A stretch of 64,000 nt of DNA from Erysipelothrix sp. HDW6C (GTDB lineage Bacteria; Bacillota_I; Bacilli_A; Erysipelotrichales; Erysipelotrichaceae): assembly GCF_011299615.1 (NCBI RefSeq), contig NZ_CP049861.1:1860001-1924000 (forward strand), given 5' to 3'. A program made the translations under genes and the position numbers. The notes under the pieces were generated by a model. That model did not search any database. It saw nothing but the letters and a program-made list of their open reading frames with translations, and had not been told where the DNA came from. Positions within the stretch are counted from its first letter, which is position 1, and each line of letters opens with the position of its first letter. Shown piece by piece: positions 54,237 to 62,993 of the stretch.

Positions 54237-54707
54237 TTATTTAATCTTAAGAACTTTAACTTGGTAAGGTTCTTCAACGTTAACCTCAACCACGTCTCCT
54301 TCAACTGCTTCAAGCATTGCTTGGGCAAGTGGTGATACGTTTGAGAGTTTCCCGTTGTCTGGATCCGCTTCAACTGATCCAACAATTGAAAATGTTTCTT
54401 CTTCACCAAGTTCCATATCGAAGATGGTGACAGTAGCACCAAGGCTTACTGTTTTGTGTTTTGTTTTACTGTTTGTGTCAATAATCTCAACTTTTGAGAT
54501 TGTAGCTTCAAGTTCACGAATACGGGCTTCGACACGTGCTTGACGGTCACGAGCTGCATCGTAGTCAGCGTTTTCTGACAAGTCACCTTGTGCACGCGCT
54601 GCTTTTAGGTCTTCAATGACCTCAGGACGTTCGACATCAATAAGATGGCGGAGTTCACGATTAAGATCGTCAAGTCCCTCTTGAGTAACTGGAATTCTTT
54701 CTGTCAT
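54237..54707 (-). CDS. greA: Transcription elongation factor GreA
   Basis: GreA rescues backtracked RNA polymerase. The 156-residue protein has the N-terminal coiled coil with the acidic tip (ADYDAARDRQ) and the C-terminal FKBP-like domain (GATVTIFDMELGEEE, SNVSPLAQAMLEA). AAGGAG before ATG 54707 decides the start. It is last in the alaS-to-greA block, right after udk. Confidence 0.95.
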   Translation of the reverse strand: MTERIPVTQEGLDDLNRELRHLIDVERPEVIEDLKAARAQGDLSENADYDAARDRQARVEARIRELEATISKVEIIDTNSKTKHKTVSLGATVTIFDMELGEEETFSIVGSVEADPDNGKLSNVSPLAQAMLEAVEGDVVEVNVEEPYQVKVLKIK

Positions 54708-54729
54708 ATTATCACTCCTTGAATTAGAA

Positions 54730-55359
54730 TTATACCACACTACTGGTTATGATACTACCTATTTTCGTAGTCAGCAAATCAATCGCTACGGCGTTATGTG
54801 CGCCTTCTGGAATGATTATGTCGGCATGACGTTTGGAAGGTTCGACAAACTGGTCATGCATGACTCGAACGGTTGTAACATATTGATCAATTACGTGTTC
54901 CATTTCGCGACCACGTTGATTCACATCACGTTTTAAACGGCGAATGAATCGCACATCAGCAGCTGTATCAACAAATACTTTAATATCAAGCATCTCTCGA
55001 AGTGCCTCATTATCAAGTGTCATAAGACCCTCAATCACAATAACATCGCTTGGCGCAATATCTTCATGGTATGTGCTCCGTGTGTGATTCATAAAATCGT
55101 ACACAGGTTTCTGAATGGCTTGACCATTCTTGAGTGCTGTAATATCAGCAACCAATAAATCCATATCAAACGCAAATGGGTGGTCATAATTGGTTCCAAT
55201 GCGAACTTCCATCGGTACATCAGTTTGATCACGATAGTAATCATCCATACGAATGATTACGACATTTTGAGTTTCTTCAAAGTGATTTTTTAAGCGCTTG
55301 GCAATGCTCGATTTCCCCGAGGCACTTCCTCCGGCAATCCCAATAATAATCGGATGCAT
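54730..55359 (-). CDS. udk: Uridine kinase
   Basis: Udk phosphorylates uridine and cytidine with a nucleoside triphosphate. The 209-residue protein has the P-loop GIAGGSASGKSSI (about 7-19), the DDYYRD substrate motif and the EGLMTLDN lid region. It lies between mltG and greA as in Bacillota generally. It may cooperate with the nucleoside operon at 17626-22363 in salvage. Confidence 0.93.
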   Translation of the reverse strand: MHPIIIGIAGGSASGKSSIAKRLKNHFEETQNVVIIRMDDYYRDQTDVPMEVRIGTNYDHPFAFDMDLLVADITALKNGQAIQKPVYDFMNHTRSTYHEDIAPSDVIVIEGLMTLDNEALREMLDIKVFVDTAADVRFIRRLKRDVNQRGREMEHVIDQYVTTVRVMHDQFVEPSKRHADIIIPEGAHNAVAIDLLTTKIGSIITSSVV

Positions 55360-55368
55360 AACGTCCTC

Positions 55369-56418
55369 CTAGTATCCTAATAATTCTTTACGAACAACTT
55401 CGTGTTCTGCATATGTTTTTTGGTAATGGACACTGCCATCACCATTAACGTCTGCAATGAAGAAGAAGTAATCATTTTTATCATAATCCAATGTTGCTTC
55501 GATAGCTCGTACCGATGGATTCAAAATTGGTCCAGGTGTTAACCCTTCATAGCGGTATGTGTTGTATGGAGAGTCTGGACTTTCACGTTCACAGTCTTCC
55601 CAACTTTCAAACGTATACAGTGCATAACAGACGGTAACACTTGACTCAAGCTTTACCCCATCACGCAAACGGTTCATAAAGACACCAGCAACCATACGCA
55701 TGTCCACATCTGTATTTGCTTCATATTCAACAATTGAAGCAAGAGTCATAAGTTCATAATGATTGAATCCAGATGCGGCAATTTTACCTTTGTAATCATT
55801 GTAATGACGGTTTCCATTCGAAATGATCAATTCCGTAATTTCTTTTTCGGATGCTTCAATATCAAATGTATAGGTATCTGGGTAGAGGAAGCCTTCTAGG
55901 AGTACATTGGCTGATTTATTATCCAATAATTCAACAGGCAGTACATCATAGTATTCCATCAATAACGATATATAGGCTTTATCATTCCACAGTTCCAATA
56001 GTTTTTCTTCAGAGGCGGTTGTATGTTGTGAAATTGTACGTGCCATGTCTTTGGCCCAACTTCCCTCCACCAACATAATGGTCACCTCTCTGGGTGCTGC
56101 ATTATCACGATTATTCATATACTCAAGTATTTCGACGGATGACCACGATTTGTCTAATTCAAAATAACCAGCATAGGTATCTGTATAACCTGAAGTTTTT
56201 GCTTTTAATTTCGTAAAGAACGCCGATTTAATGATCCCCTCAGACTCAAGCTTGTCAAGAACATCACTTTGAACTTGACCTTCCTCAACTTGAAATAAAA
56301 CCGGTTCGCTTTCCTTAGAAATTGCGCTTGTGTTGCTGTTTAAGAGCACGATAAACAGAACAGCAGCCGCTACAAGTAAACTGATAGCGGCTGTAATAAT
56401 CTTAGTGGACTTCTTCAT
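55369..56418 (-). CDS. mltG: Endolytic murein transglycosylase MltG
   Basis: MltG cuts nascent peptidoglycan strands and sets their length. The 349-residue protein has an N-terminal membrane helix (about 5-25), a LysM-like part and the YceG catalytic domain with the Glu in ASIVEYEANTD and NTYRYEGLTPGPILNPS. ATG 56418 overlaps the DUF1292 gene by 17 bases; the longer frame lies inside that gene. Confidence 0.92.
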   Translation of the reverse strand: MKKSTKIITAAISLLVAAAVLFIVLLNSNTSAISKESEPVLFQVEEGQVQSDVLDKLESEGIIKSAFFTKLKAKTSGYTDTYAGYFELDKSWSSVEILEYMNNRDNAAPREVTIMLVEGSWAKDMARTISQHTTASEEKLLELWNDKAYISLLMEYYDVLPVELLDNKSANVLLEGFLYPDTYTFDIEASEKEITELIISNGNRHYNDYKGKIAASGFNHYELMTLASIVEYEANTDVDMRMVAGVFMNRLRDGVKLESSVTVCYALYTFESWEDCERESPDSPYNTYRYEGLTPGPILNPSVRAIEATLDYDKNDYFFFIADVNGDGSVHYQKTYAEHEVVRKELLGY

Positions 56419-56704
56419 TGCTGTGATCGTGGTCGCAGTTTGAATGGTCATGTTCTTCGCCTTCATGCTTAATAACGAATGCATTAAAGACTTCTTCAAT
56501 CATTGCCCATTCTTTTTCATCAGTAATGCTTTCAAGCTCACCTTCAGTAGTGTAGCTAGAAACGAAAACTTCACCTGATTCATCTTCTGGGTTTACGTAA
56601 AGTACGTATGATTTGTTGAAGGTATCATCGTCAAATGTAAAGAGGATATCCATTGATACCTCACTACCGTCTTCATTGATAACAATAATTGTTTTTTCTT
56701 CCAT
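56402..56704 (-). CDS. DUF1292 protein with His-rich tail
   Basis: This 100-residue acidic protein belongs to DUF1292 (YrzB). It has the family core (EDGSEVSMDILFTFDDDTFNKSYVLYVNPE, DEKEWAMIEEVFNAF) and ends with a His/Asp-rich stretch (HDHSNCDHDHSNEEVH), which could bind a metal. It lies 1 base after ruvX in the conserved alaS block. Confidence 0.88.
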   Translation of the reverse strand: MEEKTIIVINEDGSEVSMDILFTFDDDTFNKSYVLYVNPEDESGEVFVSSYTTEGELESITDEKEWAMIEEVFNAFVIKHEGEEHDHSNCDHDHSNEEVH

Positions 56705-56705
56705 G

Positions 56706-57140
56706 TTAATTTCCCTCTAGGAACCGTTGTCGGTCAAGAAACGATTGCAATATCTGCACCGCAGCTAACTGGTCAACGACTTTCTTTCTTTTTTTACGTG
56801 AGACATCTTGATCAATCAAAATACGATGCGCAGCAACACTTGTTAACCTCTCGTCAATCAAGGTTACTTCCACATCAAACCACGTCTCAAGTGTTTGTTT
56901 AAAATCTTCAGACAATTGTGCACGTTCCCCAATATCATTGTTCATCATTTTAGGGTAACCGAGCGCAATCTTTTTTACACGTTCTTTGGTTATGATTTCT
57001 TGCAGTGGTTCTTTAAGTTCGTCAATAGAAGCACTGTAATACAGTGTTGCAACTGGATGCGCAAACATCCCTAAGGCGTCTGACACCGCTACACCACATG
57101 TTTTGGAACCATAGTCCAAGCCAATTACTTTACCGACCAT
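56706..57140 (-). CDS. ruvX: YqgF/RuvX Holliday junction resolvase-like protein
   Basis: RuvX (YqgF) is an RNase H-fold nuclease involved in 16S rRNA maturation and perhaps junction resolution. The 144-residue protein has the motifs GLDYGSKTCGVAVSD, DERLTSVAAHR and VDQLAAVQILQ with the expected acidic residues. It overlaps ireB by 1 base. Confidence 0.94.
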   Translation of the reverse strand: MVGKVIGLDYGSKTCGVAVSDALGMFAHPVATLYYSASIDELKEPLQEIITKERVKKIALGYPKMMNNDIGERAQLSEDFKQTLETWFDVEVTLIDERLTSVAAHRILIDQDVSRKKRKKVVDQLAAVQILQSFLDRQRFLEGN

Positions 57141-57400
57141 TACTTTTGATCGAGATAGAAACGAACCAATTCTTCGATGATTTCGTATCGCTCAACTTCT
57201 TGGATTGTATTACGTGCATTTTTATGCGACGAAATATAAGCCGGGTCGTTAGAAATGAGATATCCTGAGATCTGGCTTACCGCTTGGTATCCACGATCTT
57301 CAAGCGCATCTTGAACTTGTAATAAAATCTCTTTAATTCTATCATGACGAACTTGATCAGAATTATAAGCCATTGTTTCTGTCATATTACTTTTAGACAT
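57140..57400 (-). CDS. ireB: IreB-family regulatory phosphoprotein
   Basis: This 86-residue DUF965 protein corresponds to IreB, which in Enterococcus is phosphorylated near its N-terminus by the kinase IreK. Threonines T7 and T9 in NMTETM are candidates for the same modification. The core YQAVSQISGYLISNDPAYI is typical. AAAGGATGTGATACT precedes ATG 57400. The PASTA kinase is not in the window; the kinase at 40928-42010 lacks PASTA repeats. Confidence 0.92.
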   Translation of the reverse strand: MSKSNMTETMAYNSDQVRHDRIKEILLQVQDALEDRGYQAVSQISGYLISNDPAYISSHKNARNTIQEVERYEIIEELVRFYLDQK

Positions 57401-57445
57401 AGTATCACATCCTTTGTTTCTATTTTATCGCATCCGCAACCAAAT

Positions 57446-60064
57446 TTAAAGATTAATCCCCACTTTGTTGAAGATTTCCGCTTTTGCAGTTGAGAGTTTG
57501 GTGATATCCTTGCCACCAGCCTGTGCAAAGTTGGGACGACCACCCCCATTACCACCGGTAACGAGTGCAGCAGCTTTCGCGAAATCGCCAGCTTTGTATC
57601 CATTTTTAATCGCAGCATCACTCATTCCAACGACAAATGTCACGCTATCTGCCTTTGCATTAGCAACAAAAACGACATCTACATGATTGCGAACACGTTC
57701 AACTAAATCCTTAACCATTTCTGTTTCTTGATCCTCAAGATCAATCCATACAAATTTTAAGTCATCATTGATAACGTGCGCAGCATTTACATAGTCTTGG
57801 GTCTTTGCATTTAACACATCACCCATAACCTCTTGGAACTTTTGCTCAAGCGTTTTAATCTCATCACTCATTTCTTGAATTTTATCATGAATTGATTTTT
57901 GGGGAGATAGTTTTAATTGGTCACGAATTGCTGCAATTGCCATTTCACTGGCTTTAAGTGTTTCGAAAGCACCTTTGCTTGTTTTACCAATAATTCGACG
58001 GACACCCGAACCAACACTTTCTTCAGAAACAATTGTAAAGAGCCCAATTTCACCTGTTCCCTGTGCATGAATTCCGCCACAGAGTTCAATGGAGACATCA
58101 CCCATACTTACAACACGTACAATATCACCATAATTTTCTGAGAACAATGCCATTGCTCCCATTTTCTTCGCTTCATCCAATGGTTTCTCTTCGGTAACAA
58201 TGGGTAAAGATGCTGCTATCCAATCATTAATCAAGGTTTCAATTTCTTGTTGTTGCGCATCATTGAGACGTTCAAAATGCGAGAAATCAAAGCGGAAGTA
58301 TTCGTCATCAACATAGGAACCCGCTTGTTTGACATGATCTCCAACAATTTGTTTAAGCGCTGCTTGAAGCAAATGAACTGCTGAGTGATTCTTGCGAATG
58401 AGAACACGACGTTGACGATCGACACTTAACATGAAGGTTTGTCCTTCTTCAATCGCCCCTTCAACTTCAACAAGATGGAGGTTTTGTCCACCAGGTATGC
58501 GTTGAACATCAATCACACGGCCGCTTGCAGCAGCAGCGTTAATTGTTCCGGTATCGGCGACTTGTCCCCCACTCTCAGCATAAAACGGTGTCTGAGCAAA
58601 GACAACGTGTCCTTTACCACTGAACGAATCAACACGTTTACCATCTACAAACAATCCAACCACTGTTGATTCCAGACTCAATGCATCGTATACAAATTCA
58701 CTTGGAACCGTGAAATTCATGATTTCTTCTTGCTGTGAGTTCATAGATTCTGTTTTTGTACGACTTGAACGTGCACGTTCTTTTTGTGCTTCCAAGGCGA
58801 TATTAAATCCCTCAAGGTCGACAGTGAAATGATATTCCGCGGCAATTTCTTGAGTCAATTCAACAGGGAATCCATAGGTATCATAAAGTTTGAATGCGAC
58901 ATCACCGGCGATATTATGACTCTCACTTGCCTTAATGCTGTCTAACAAGAGTTTCTCTCCACCTGCTAAGGTTTTTGCAAAGCGTTTCTCTTCACTCAGG
59001 ATTAATTCAACAATCATGTCACGACGTTCGCTTATGTATGGATAGAAATCTTTCATAACTGCGATGACTTCATCAACAAGTCCATTCAAGAAACTGCCTT
59101 CAATTCCCAAGACTTTTCCAAAACGAACCGCACGACGAAGCAAGCGACGTAAGACGTATCCACGGCCTTCATTAGAGAATAACGCTCCATCCGCCAACGT
59201 AAATACGAGTGAGCGAATATGGTCAGCAATGACACGATATGCCATCACATTGTCCTCATATTGCACTACAGTAAGCTTGCTAATTGCATCAATAATCGGT
59301 TTAAACAAATCGGTATCGAAGTTTGTTTCTGCTTCTTGTACAATACTGACGAGTCGTTCAAATCCCATTCCTGTATCAATATTTTTTTGTGGAAGTTCTT
59401 TAAATGATGAAATCGGTTGACCTTCAACAGCATCATACTGTGAGAATACAACATTCCATACTTCGACATAACGATCATTTTCTAAATCTTCAAAAAAGAG
59501 TTTCTCACCAATATTTTCTGGATCAAATGCAGGACCACGATCGTAAAATATCTCACTGTTAGGACCACTTGGACCATTTCCAATCATCCAATAGTTGTCA
59601 TCAGTGCGAAGGATACGACTTGGATCGATATTGTGATTTTTCACCCAAAAATTATACGCATCATTATCCCCTGTATGAACGCTAAAGTACGCTTTATTGA
59701 CATCAAGACCAATCCATTCAGGCGAAAACAAGAACTCGTACGCAAAAGCGATGGCTTCTTCTTTAAAATAATCGCCAATCGAAAAGTTTCCCATCATTTC
59801 AAAGAAAGTATGGTGACGTGCTGTACGTCCAACATTATCAATGTCGTTTGTGCGCAAGGACTTTTGAATATTTACGATACGCGGATTCGCAGGTTTGACA
59901 CTTCCATCAAAATAACGTTTGAGTGCTGCAACACCTGAGTTTATCCACAATAAAGTATCATCATTGACGGGAACAAGGGGCGCTCCGGGTTCAATCATGT
60001 GTTGCTTGGACGCAAAGAAATCCAAGAACATATTTCTAATTTCGCTACTGCTTAAGTTTTTCAT
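57446..60064 (-). CDS. alaS: Alanyl-tRNA synthetase
   Basis: AlaS charges tRNA-Ala and edits Ser and Gly. The 872-residue protein has the class II catalytic domain (about 1-360), the editing domain with HSAVHLLQAAL and a CGGIH motif, and the C-terminal C-Ala domain with GGGRPNFAQAGG. GGAGG 8 bases before ATG 60064 decides the start. It is the first gene of the block behind a T-box. Confidence 0.96.
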   Translation of the reverse strand: MKNLSSSEIRNMFLDFFASKQHMIEPGAPLVPVNDDTLLWINSGVAALKRYFDGSVKPANPRIVNIQKSLRTNDIDNVGRTARHHTFFEMMGNFSIGDYFKEEAIAFAYEFLFSPEWIGLDVNKAYFSVHTGDNDAYNFWVKNHNIDPSRILRTDDNYWMIGNGPSGPNSEIFYDRGPAFDPENIGEKLFFEDLENDRYVEVWNVVFSQYDAVEGQPISSFKELPQKNIDTGMGFERLVSIVQEAETNFDTDLFKPIIDAISKLTVVQYEDNVMAYRVIADHIRSLVFTLADGALFSNEGRGYVLRRLLRRAVRFGKVLGIEGSFLNGLVDEVIAVMKDFYPYISERRDMIVELILSEEKRFAKTLAGGEKLLLDSIKASESHNIAGDVAFKLYDTYGFPVELTQEIAAEYHFTVDLEGFNIALEAQKERARSSRTKTESMNSQQEEIMNFTVPSEFVYDALSLESTVVGLFVDGKRVDSFSGKGHVVFAQTPFYAESGGQVADTGTINAAAASGRVIDVQRIPGGQNLHLVEVEGAIEEGQTFMLSVDRQRRVLIRKNHSAVHLLQAALKQIVGDHVKQAGSYVDDEYFRFDFSHFERLNDAQQQEIETLINDWIAASLPIVTEEKPLDEAKKMGAMALFSENYGDIVRVVSMGDVSIELCGGIHAQGTGEIGLFTIVSEESVGSGVRRIIGKTSKGAFETLKASEMAIAAIRDQLKLSPQKSIHDKIQEMSDEIKTLEQKFQEVMGDVLNAKTQDYVNAAHVINDDLKFVWIDLEDQETEMVKDLVERVRNHVDVVFVANAKADSVTFVVGMSDAAIKNGYKAGDFAKAAALVTGGNGGGRPNFAQAGGKDITKLSTAKAEIFNKVGINL

Positions 60065-60081
60065 AAACTTTTCCTCCATAA

Positions 60082-60295
60082 CATAAAAAAAACATCCCTA
60101 ACAGGAACGTTTTCACGCGGTACCATCCTGATTTATACAATCGTATACACCTTCACTGTTTTTAACGCAAACAATACGGGTTTCCCATCTGCCAAAGGAG
60201 CACTTACTTACAAATCAGAAGACTTCTCACCAACCAGTCTCTCTCTTATCATCATTTGTAATAAAGCATGTCTTTAGTACGATTTTCATTGTTAT
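60082..60295 (-). promoter_or_regulatory. T-box leader of alaS
   Basis: The minus strand shows the T-box element with its AGG-TGGTACCGCG-type core (60114-60135) and a terminator of ACGTTCC/GGGATGT arms with a run of T (60084-60110). The upstream part forms a Stem I with AGAGAGA and GGTTGGTGAGAAGTC elements. GCT at 60199-60201 fits as Ala specifier codon. Uncharged tRNA-Ala should allow read-through. Confidence 0.87.
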
Positions 60296-60319
60296 TCTAC
60301 CATAAACGTCGTGGAATTG

Positions 60320-60940
60320 CTAGTTTTGAATCAACAATTCGACACTGGCAACATCAAGGACATTTCCAATTACAATTAATACATCACCCGCTTCAAAAAT
60401 AGCATCTGGACCTGGAGATAAAATCATATCTCCACCACGATTAAGTGCAATGATCGTCATCTTTGTTGTTTGATAGAATGACGAACTTCGAATGGATTCT
60501 CCAATTAATTTTGAGTTCTCTTTCAAGACAAACTCAAAACGCTTTAAAGGGTCAGAGAATGTAAAACGACCGGATAAATCGACAATTTGATTGATAACAT
60601 TATTAATTTCGTCATCGATTTTTGTACGTTGTTCCATCAGTACGTTCAACTGATGCTTCAACTCCGTAACATCACTCACCGAAGAAAACGAGTCGAGATA
60701 TTTAATGGCGTGAGCTTTGGGTCCTACGATAACACCGTAATTTGTGGCAACATGGACACAACCGACTTCGTCAAGAAGATTAACAGCACGACGAATCGTT
60801 TCAGGAGAAACTCCGTATTCACTCGATAATATTGACCGACCGGAAATACGTTGGCCTTCAACAAGATCATTGCGTGCAATCCGAGCAGCAATATCCAATG
60901 CAATTTGTTGGTATCGTGGTTGTTTTTTCTTTGTAATCAT
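60320..60940 (-). CDS. GntR-type regulator with RCK_C domain (BusR-like)
   Basis: This 206-residue protein has a winged helix-turn-helix of GntR type (about 8-75: ISGRSILSSEYGVSPETIRRAV), a coiled coil (about 85-125) and a C-terminal RCK_C/TrkA-C domain (about 130-206: GESIRSSSFYQTTKMTII, GPDAIFEAGDVLIVIG). The same architecture is known from BusR, which uses c-di-AMP to repress the BusA betaine importer. No busA genes are near. AGGTGAGACA precedes ATG 60940. Target unknown here, perhaps the divergent membrane gene. Confidence 0.83.
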   Translation of the reverse strand: MITKKKQPRYQQIALDIAARIARNDLVEGQRISGRSILSSEYGVSPETIRRAVNLLDEVGCVHVATNYGVIVGPKAHAIKYLDSFSSVSDVTELKHQLNVLMEQRTKIDDEINNVINQIVDLSGRFTFSDPLKRFEFVLKENSKLIGESIRSSSFYQTTKMTIIALNRGGDMILSPGPDAIFEAGDVLIVIGNVLDVASVELLIQN

Positions 60941-60982
60941 TGTCTCACCTCATCCTGTACTTAATATATCAAATTATGGCTC

Positions 60983-61011
60983 TTGTGAACAGTAGTAAAC
61001 CGTGCTAGTGT
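60983..61011 (+). promoter_or_regulatory. Promoter of the small membrane gene
   Basis: TTGTGA (60983-60988) and TAGTGT (61006-61011) with a 17-base spacer and an extended TGC before the -10 box. Confidence 0.6.
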
Positions 61012-61034
61012 AGAGTTATTTAAGGGAGACCATC

Positions 61035-61439
61035 ATGATTTTTACGTTAAACAAGAGGCCATTGTTTTATAATTTCAAAAGTGTCGGTCGTTTTGTGCTT
61101 CGTTTTTATGGTCTAACACTCGCTCTTTTGATCATATTCTCACTTATTCTACGCACTGATTTGCACGATTTTTTCTTAGGCTTTGCACTTCCAATACTTG
61201 TGATACTTACTTTGACCATGATAGCTTGGGGTCTAACAGCAATCATCCAATACTCATTTTGGCCAGATACAATTCAAATTAGTGGAACACAGCTTATCTT
61301 CAAAAATAAAATCATTGACCTACAAACAGCTTCCTTTCGATTGGTTCACCCTCGAAATCGCCACGGTGGTTCAGTGGGAATCGAATGGATTAAAGTATCC
61401 TATAGTGGGCACTCTGTTAACATTCATTATCGCTGGTAA
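61035..61439 (+). CDS. Small membrane protein, unknown
   Basis: This 134-residue protein has two membrane helices (about 22-42 and 47-72) followed by a short soluble tail. I recognise no family. AGGGAGACCATC precedes ATG 61035. It is divergent from the BusR-like gene, so it may be under its control. The other forward frame (61282-61479) stays open past the stop, so a late frameshift cannot be ruled out, but I see no clear sign of it. Confidence 0.6.
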   Translation: MIFTLNKRPLFYNFKSVGRFVLRFYGLTLALLIIFSLILRTDLHDFFLGFALPILVILTLTMIAWGLTAIIQYSFWPDTIQISGTQLIFKNKIIDLQTASFRLVHPRNRHGGSVGIEWIKVSYSGHSVNIHYRW

Positions 61440-61471
61440 CATGGGTCTTAAATTGGTGCGCATGCTCAATC

Positions 61472-61497
61472 TAAAATAAAGACACCTTACGGTGTCT
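61472..61497 (-). terminator. Terminator of cysK
   Basis: AGACACC (61480-61486) pairs with GGTGTCT (61491-61497), followed on the minus strand by TTTATTTT. It may also help end the membrane gene from the other side. Confidence 0.65.
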
Positions 61498-61502
61498 CTT
61501 CA

Positions 61503-62432
61503 TTATTCGTTAAACATTGGTGTTGATAAATAACGTTCTCCAGTATCTGGTAAAACAACAACAATGGTCTTTCCTTTATTCTCAGGACGTTTGGCGATTT
61601 CAACTGCTGCACTGACTGCCGCTCCAGAGGATACACCTACGAGGAGTCCTTCACGTTGTGCCAATGTGCGCCCCATTTCCATTGCGTCAGCATCTGTAAC
61701 ACGAACAACTTCATCATAAACTGTTGTATCAAGAATGCTCGGAACAAACCCAGCTCCAATTCCTTGAATCTTGTGTGGTCCAGGTTTCTCACCACTTAAT
61801 ACAGGAGACGCATCGGGTTCAACAGCGATTACTTGAACATTTGCGTTCTTCTCTTTGAGGTACTGTCCTGAACCTGTGATTGTTCCGCCCGTTCCTACAC
61901 CGGCAACAAGAATATCAACGGAACCATCTGTATCACGCTCAATTTCTGGCCCTGTTGTTTCATAGTGCATTTTCGCATTGTTGAAGTTATCAAACTGGGA
62001 TGGAATGAATGCTTTATCATAATCTTGTGCGAGTGCTTCTGCCTTCGCAATGGCACCCTTCATGCCTAGTGGACCTTCTGTTAAAACAACTTCCGCTCCA
62101 TATGCCTTAAGAAGATTACGACGTTCAACGCTCATTGTTTCAGGCATTGTAAGAATAACCTTTAGTCCAAGGGATGCACCAATTGATGCAAGACCGATTC
62201 CGGTATTTCCACTGGTTGGTTCGATAATGACAGTATCACTATCTACAAGTCCTTCTTTGATTGCTTGATCAAGCATTGCAAATGCAGCTCTATCTTTGAC
62301 ACTTCCACTGGGATTGAAGTATTCTACCTTGGCAAGAATTGTCGCTTCCAACTTATTATCAGCTTCAATATTTGTTAATTCAACCAAGGGCGTATTACCA
62401 ATGAGTTCACGAATATTTTTATATGTTTTCAT
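61503..62432 (-). CDS. cysK: Cysteine synthase CysK
   Basis: CysK makes cysteine from O-acetylserine and sulfide. The 309-residue fold-type II PLP enzyme has the PLP lysine in NPSGSVKDRAA (about K45), the substrate loop EPTSGNTGIGLA and the phosphate loop GVGTGGTITG. AGGTGGTATAT before ATG 62432 decides the start. It is divergent from a CymR-like gene; in B. subtilis and S. aureus CysK binds CymR and passes on the cysteine signal. Confidence 0.94.
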   Translation of the reverse strand: MKTYKNIRELIGNTPLVELTNIEADNKLEATILAKVEYFNPSGSVKDRAAFAMLDQAIKEGLVDSDTVIIEPTSGNTGIGLASIGASLGLKVILTMPETMSVERRNLLKAYGAEVVLTEGPLGMKGAIAKAEALAQDYDKAFIPSQFDNFNNAKMHYETTGPEIERDTDGSVDILVAGVGTGGTITGSGQYLKEKNANVQVIAVEPDASPVLSGEKPGPHKIQGIGAGFVPSILDTTVYDEVVRVTDADAMEMGRTLAQREGLLVGVSSGAAVSAAVEIAKRPENKGKTIVVVLPDTGERYLSTPMFNE

Positions 62433-62446
62433 ATATACCACCTTCT

Positions 62447-62473
62447 CTAGTATGTTTACTATGTGACTAGTAT
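62447..62473. promoter_or_regulatory. Direct repeat in the cysK control region
   Basis: CTAGTAT occurs at 62447-62453 and 62467-62473, exactly 20 bases apart. The second copy overlaps the cysK -10 box TATACT (62469-62474); TTTACG (62493-62498) may be its -35. This is a candidate CymR-type operator. Confidence 0.45.
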
Positions 62474-62516
62474 ACCACTCTCTGTTCCCTCTCGTAAACT
62501 GCTATGATTAGATTGA

Positions 62517-62545
62517 TTGACATTGAGGTGGAAACCTAATAACAT
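62517..62545 (+). promoter_or_regulatory. Candidate promoter of the CymR-like gene
   Basis: TTGACA (62517-62522) and TAACAT (62540-62545) with a 17-base spacer; transcription would start very close to the ribosome binding site. An extended -10 TGCTATGAT at about 62500-62508 is an alternative with a longer leader. Confidence 0.4.
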
Positions 62546-62567
62546 AGTGCTAAAGGATGTGAAAGAA

Positions 62568-62993
62568 ATGAAACTCTCAGCTCGAACTCGATACGGAATT
62601 GCCGCACTGACTTACATGCACATTAACGAAAAAGAACTTACAACTTTGGTAAATATTGCCGATCATTTGAATATATCTAAAATCTATCTTGAACAAGTGT
62701 TCTCAAGCCTGAAACAAGCCAATTTAGTGGATGCTGTGAAAGGTCCATCTGGTGGATACTTCCTCAAAGCCGCAAACTGCAATATGTTCAACATACTGAA
62801 CGCACTTGAGCCATCACTATTTGAAAAAACACCACCGTCAACTGACGATGATGTTATTAATGCCGCATTGTGCACACACTTGTATACCCCATTGGATACC
62901 GTGCTTGTTGCCAAGTTAAAAGAAATTAGGCTCAAAGATATCGCCGAAGTCATAAAATCTGAATCCGGCGATAATTTAATGTATTATATTTAG
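62568..62993 (+). CDS. cymR: Rrf2-family regulator, CymR-like
   Basis: This 141-residue protein has the Rrf2 winged helix (MKLSARTRYGIAALTYM, LVNIADHLNISKIYLEQVFSSLKQANLV, about 1-60) and the Rrf2 loop VKGPSGGYFL. It lacks the three closely spaced Cys of IscR, which supports CymR rather than an Fe-S sensor. AAAGGATG precedes ATG 62568. Divergent from cysK, it most likely represses cysteine and sulfur genes with CysK as partner. Confidence 0.82.
   Translation: MKLSARTRYGIAALTYMHINEKELTTLVNIADHLNISKIYLEQVFSSLKQANLVDAVKGPSGGYFLKAANCNMFNILNALEPSLFEKTPPSTDDDVINAALCTHLYTPLDTVLVAKLKEIRLKDIAEVIKSESGDNLMYYI

Noticed and set aside
61282-61479. Alternative frame at the end of the small membrane gene
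   Set aside because: It stays open past the stop, but has no ribosome binding site and no homology that I recognise, so a frameshift was not called.
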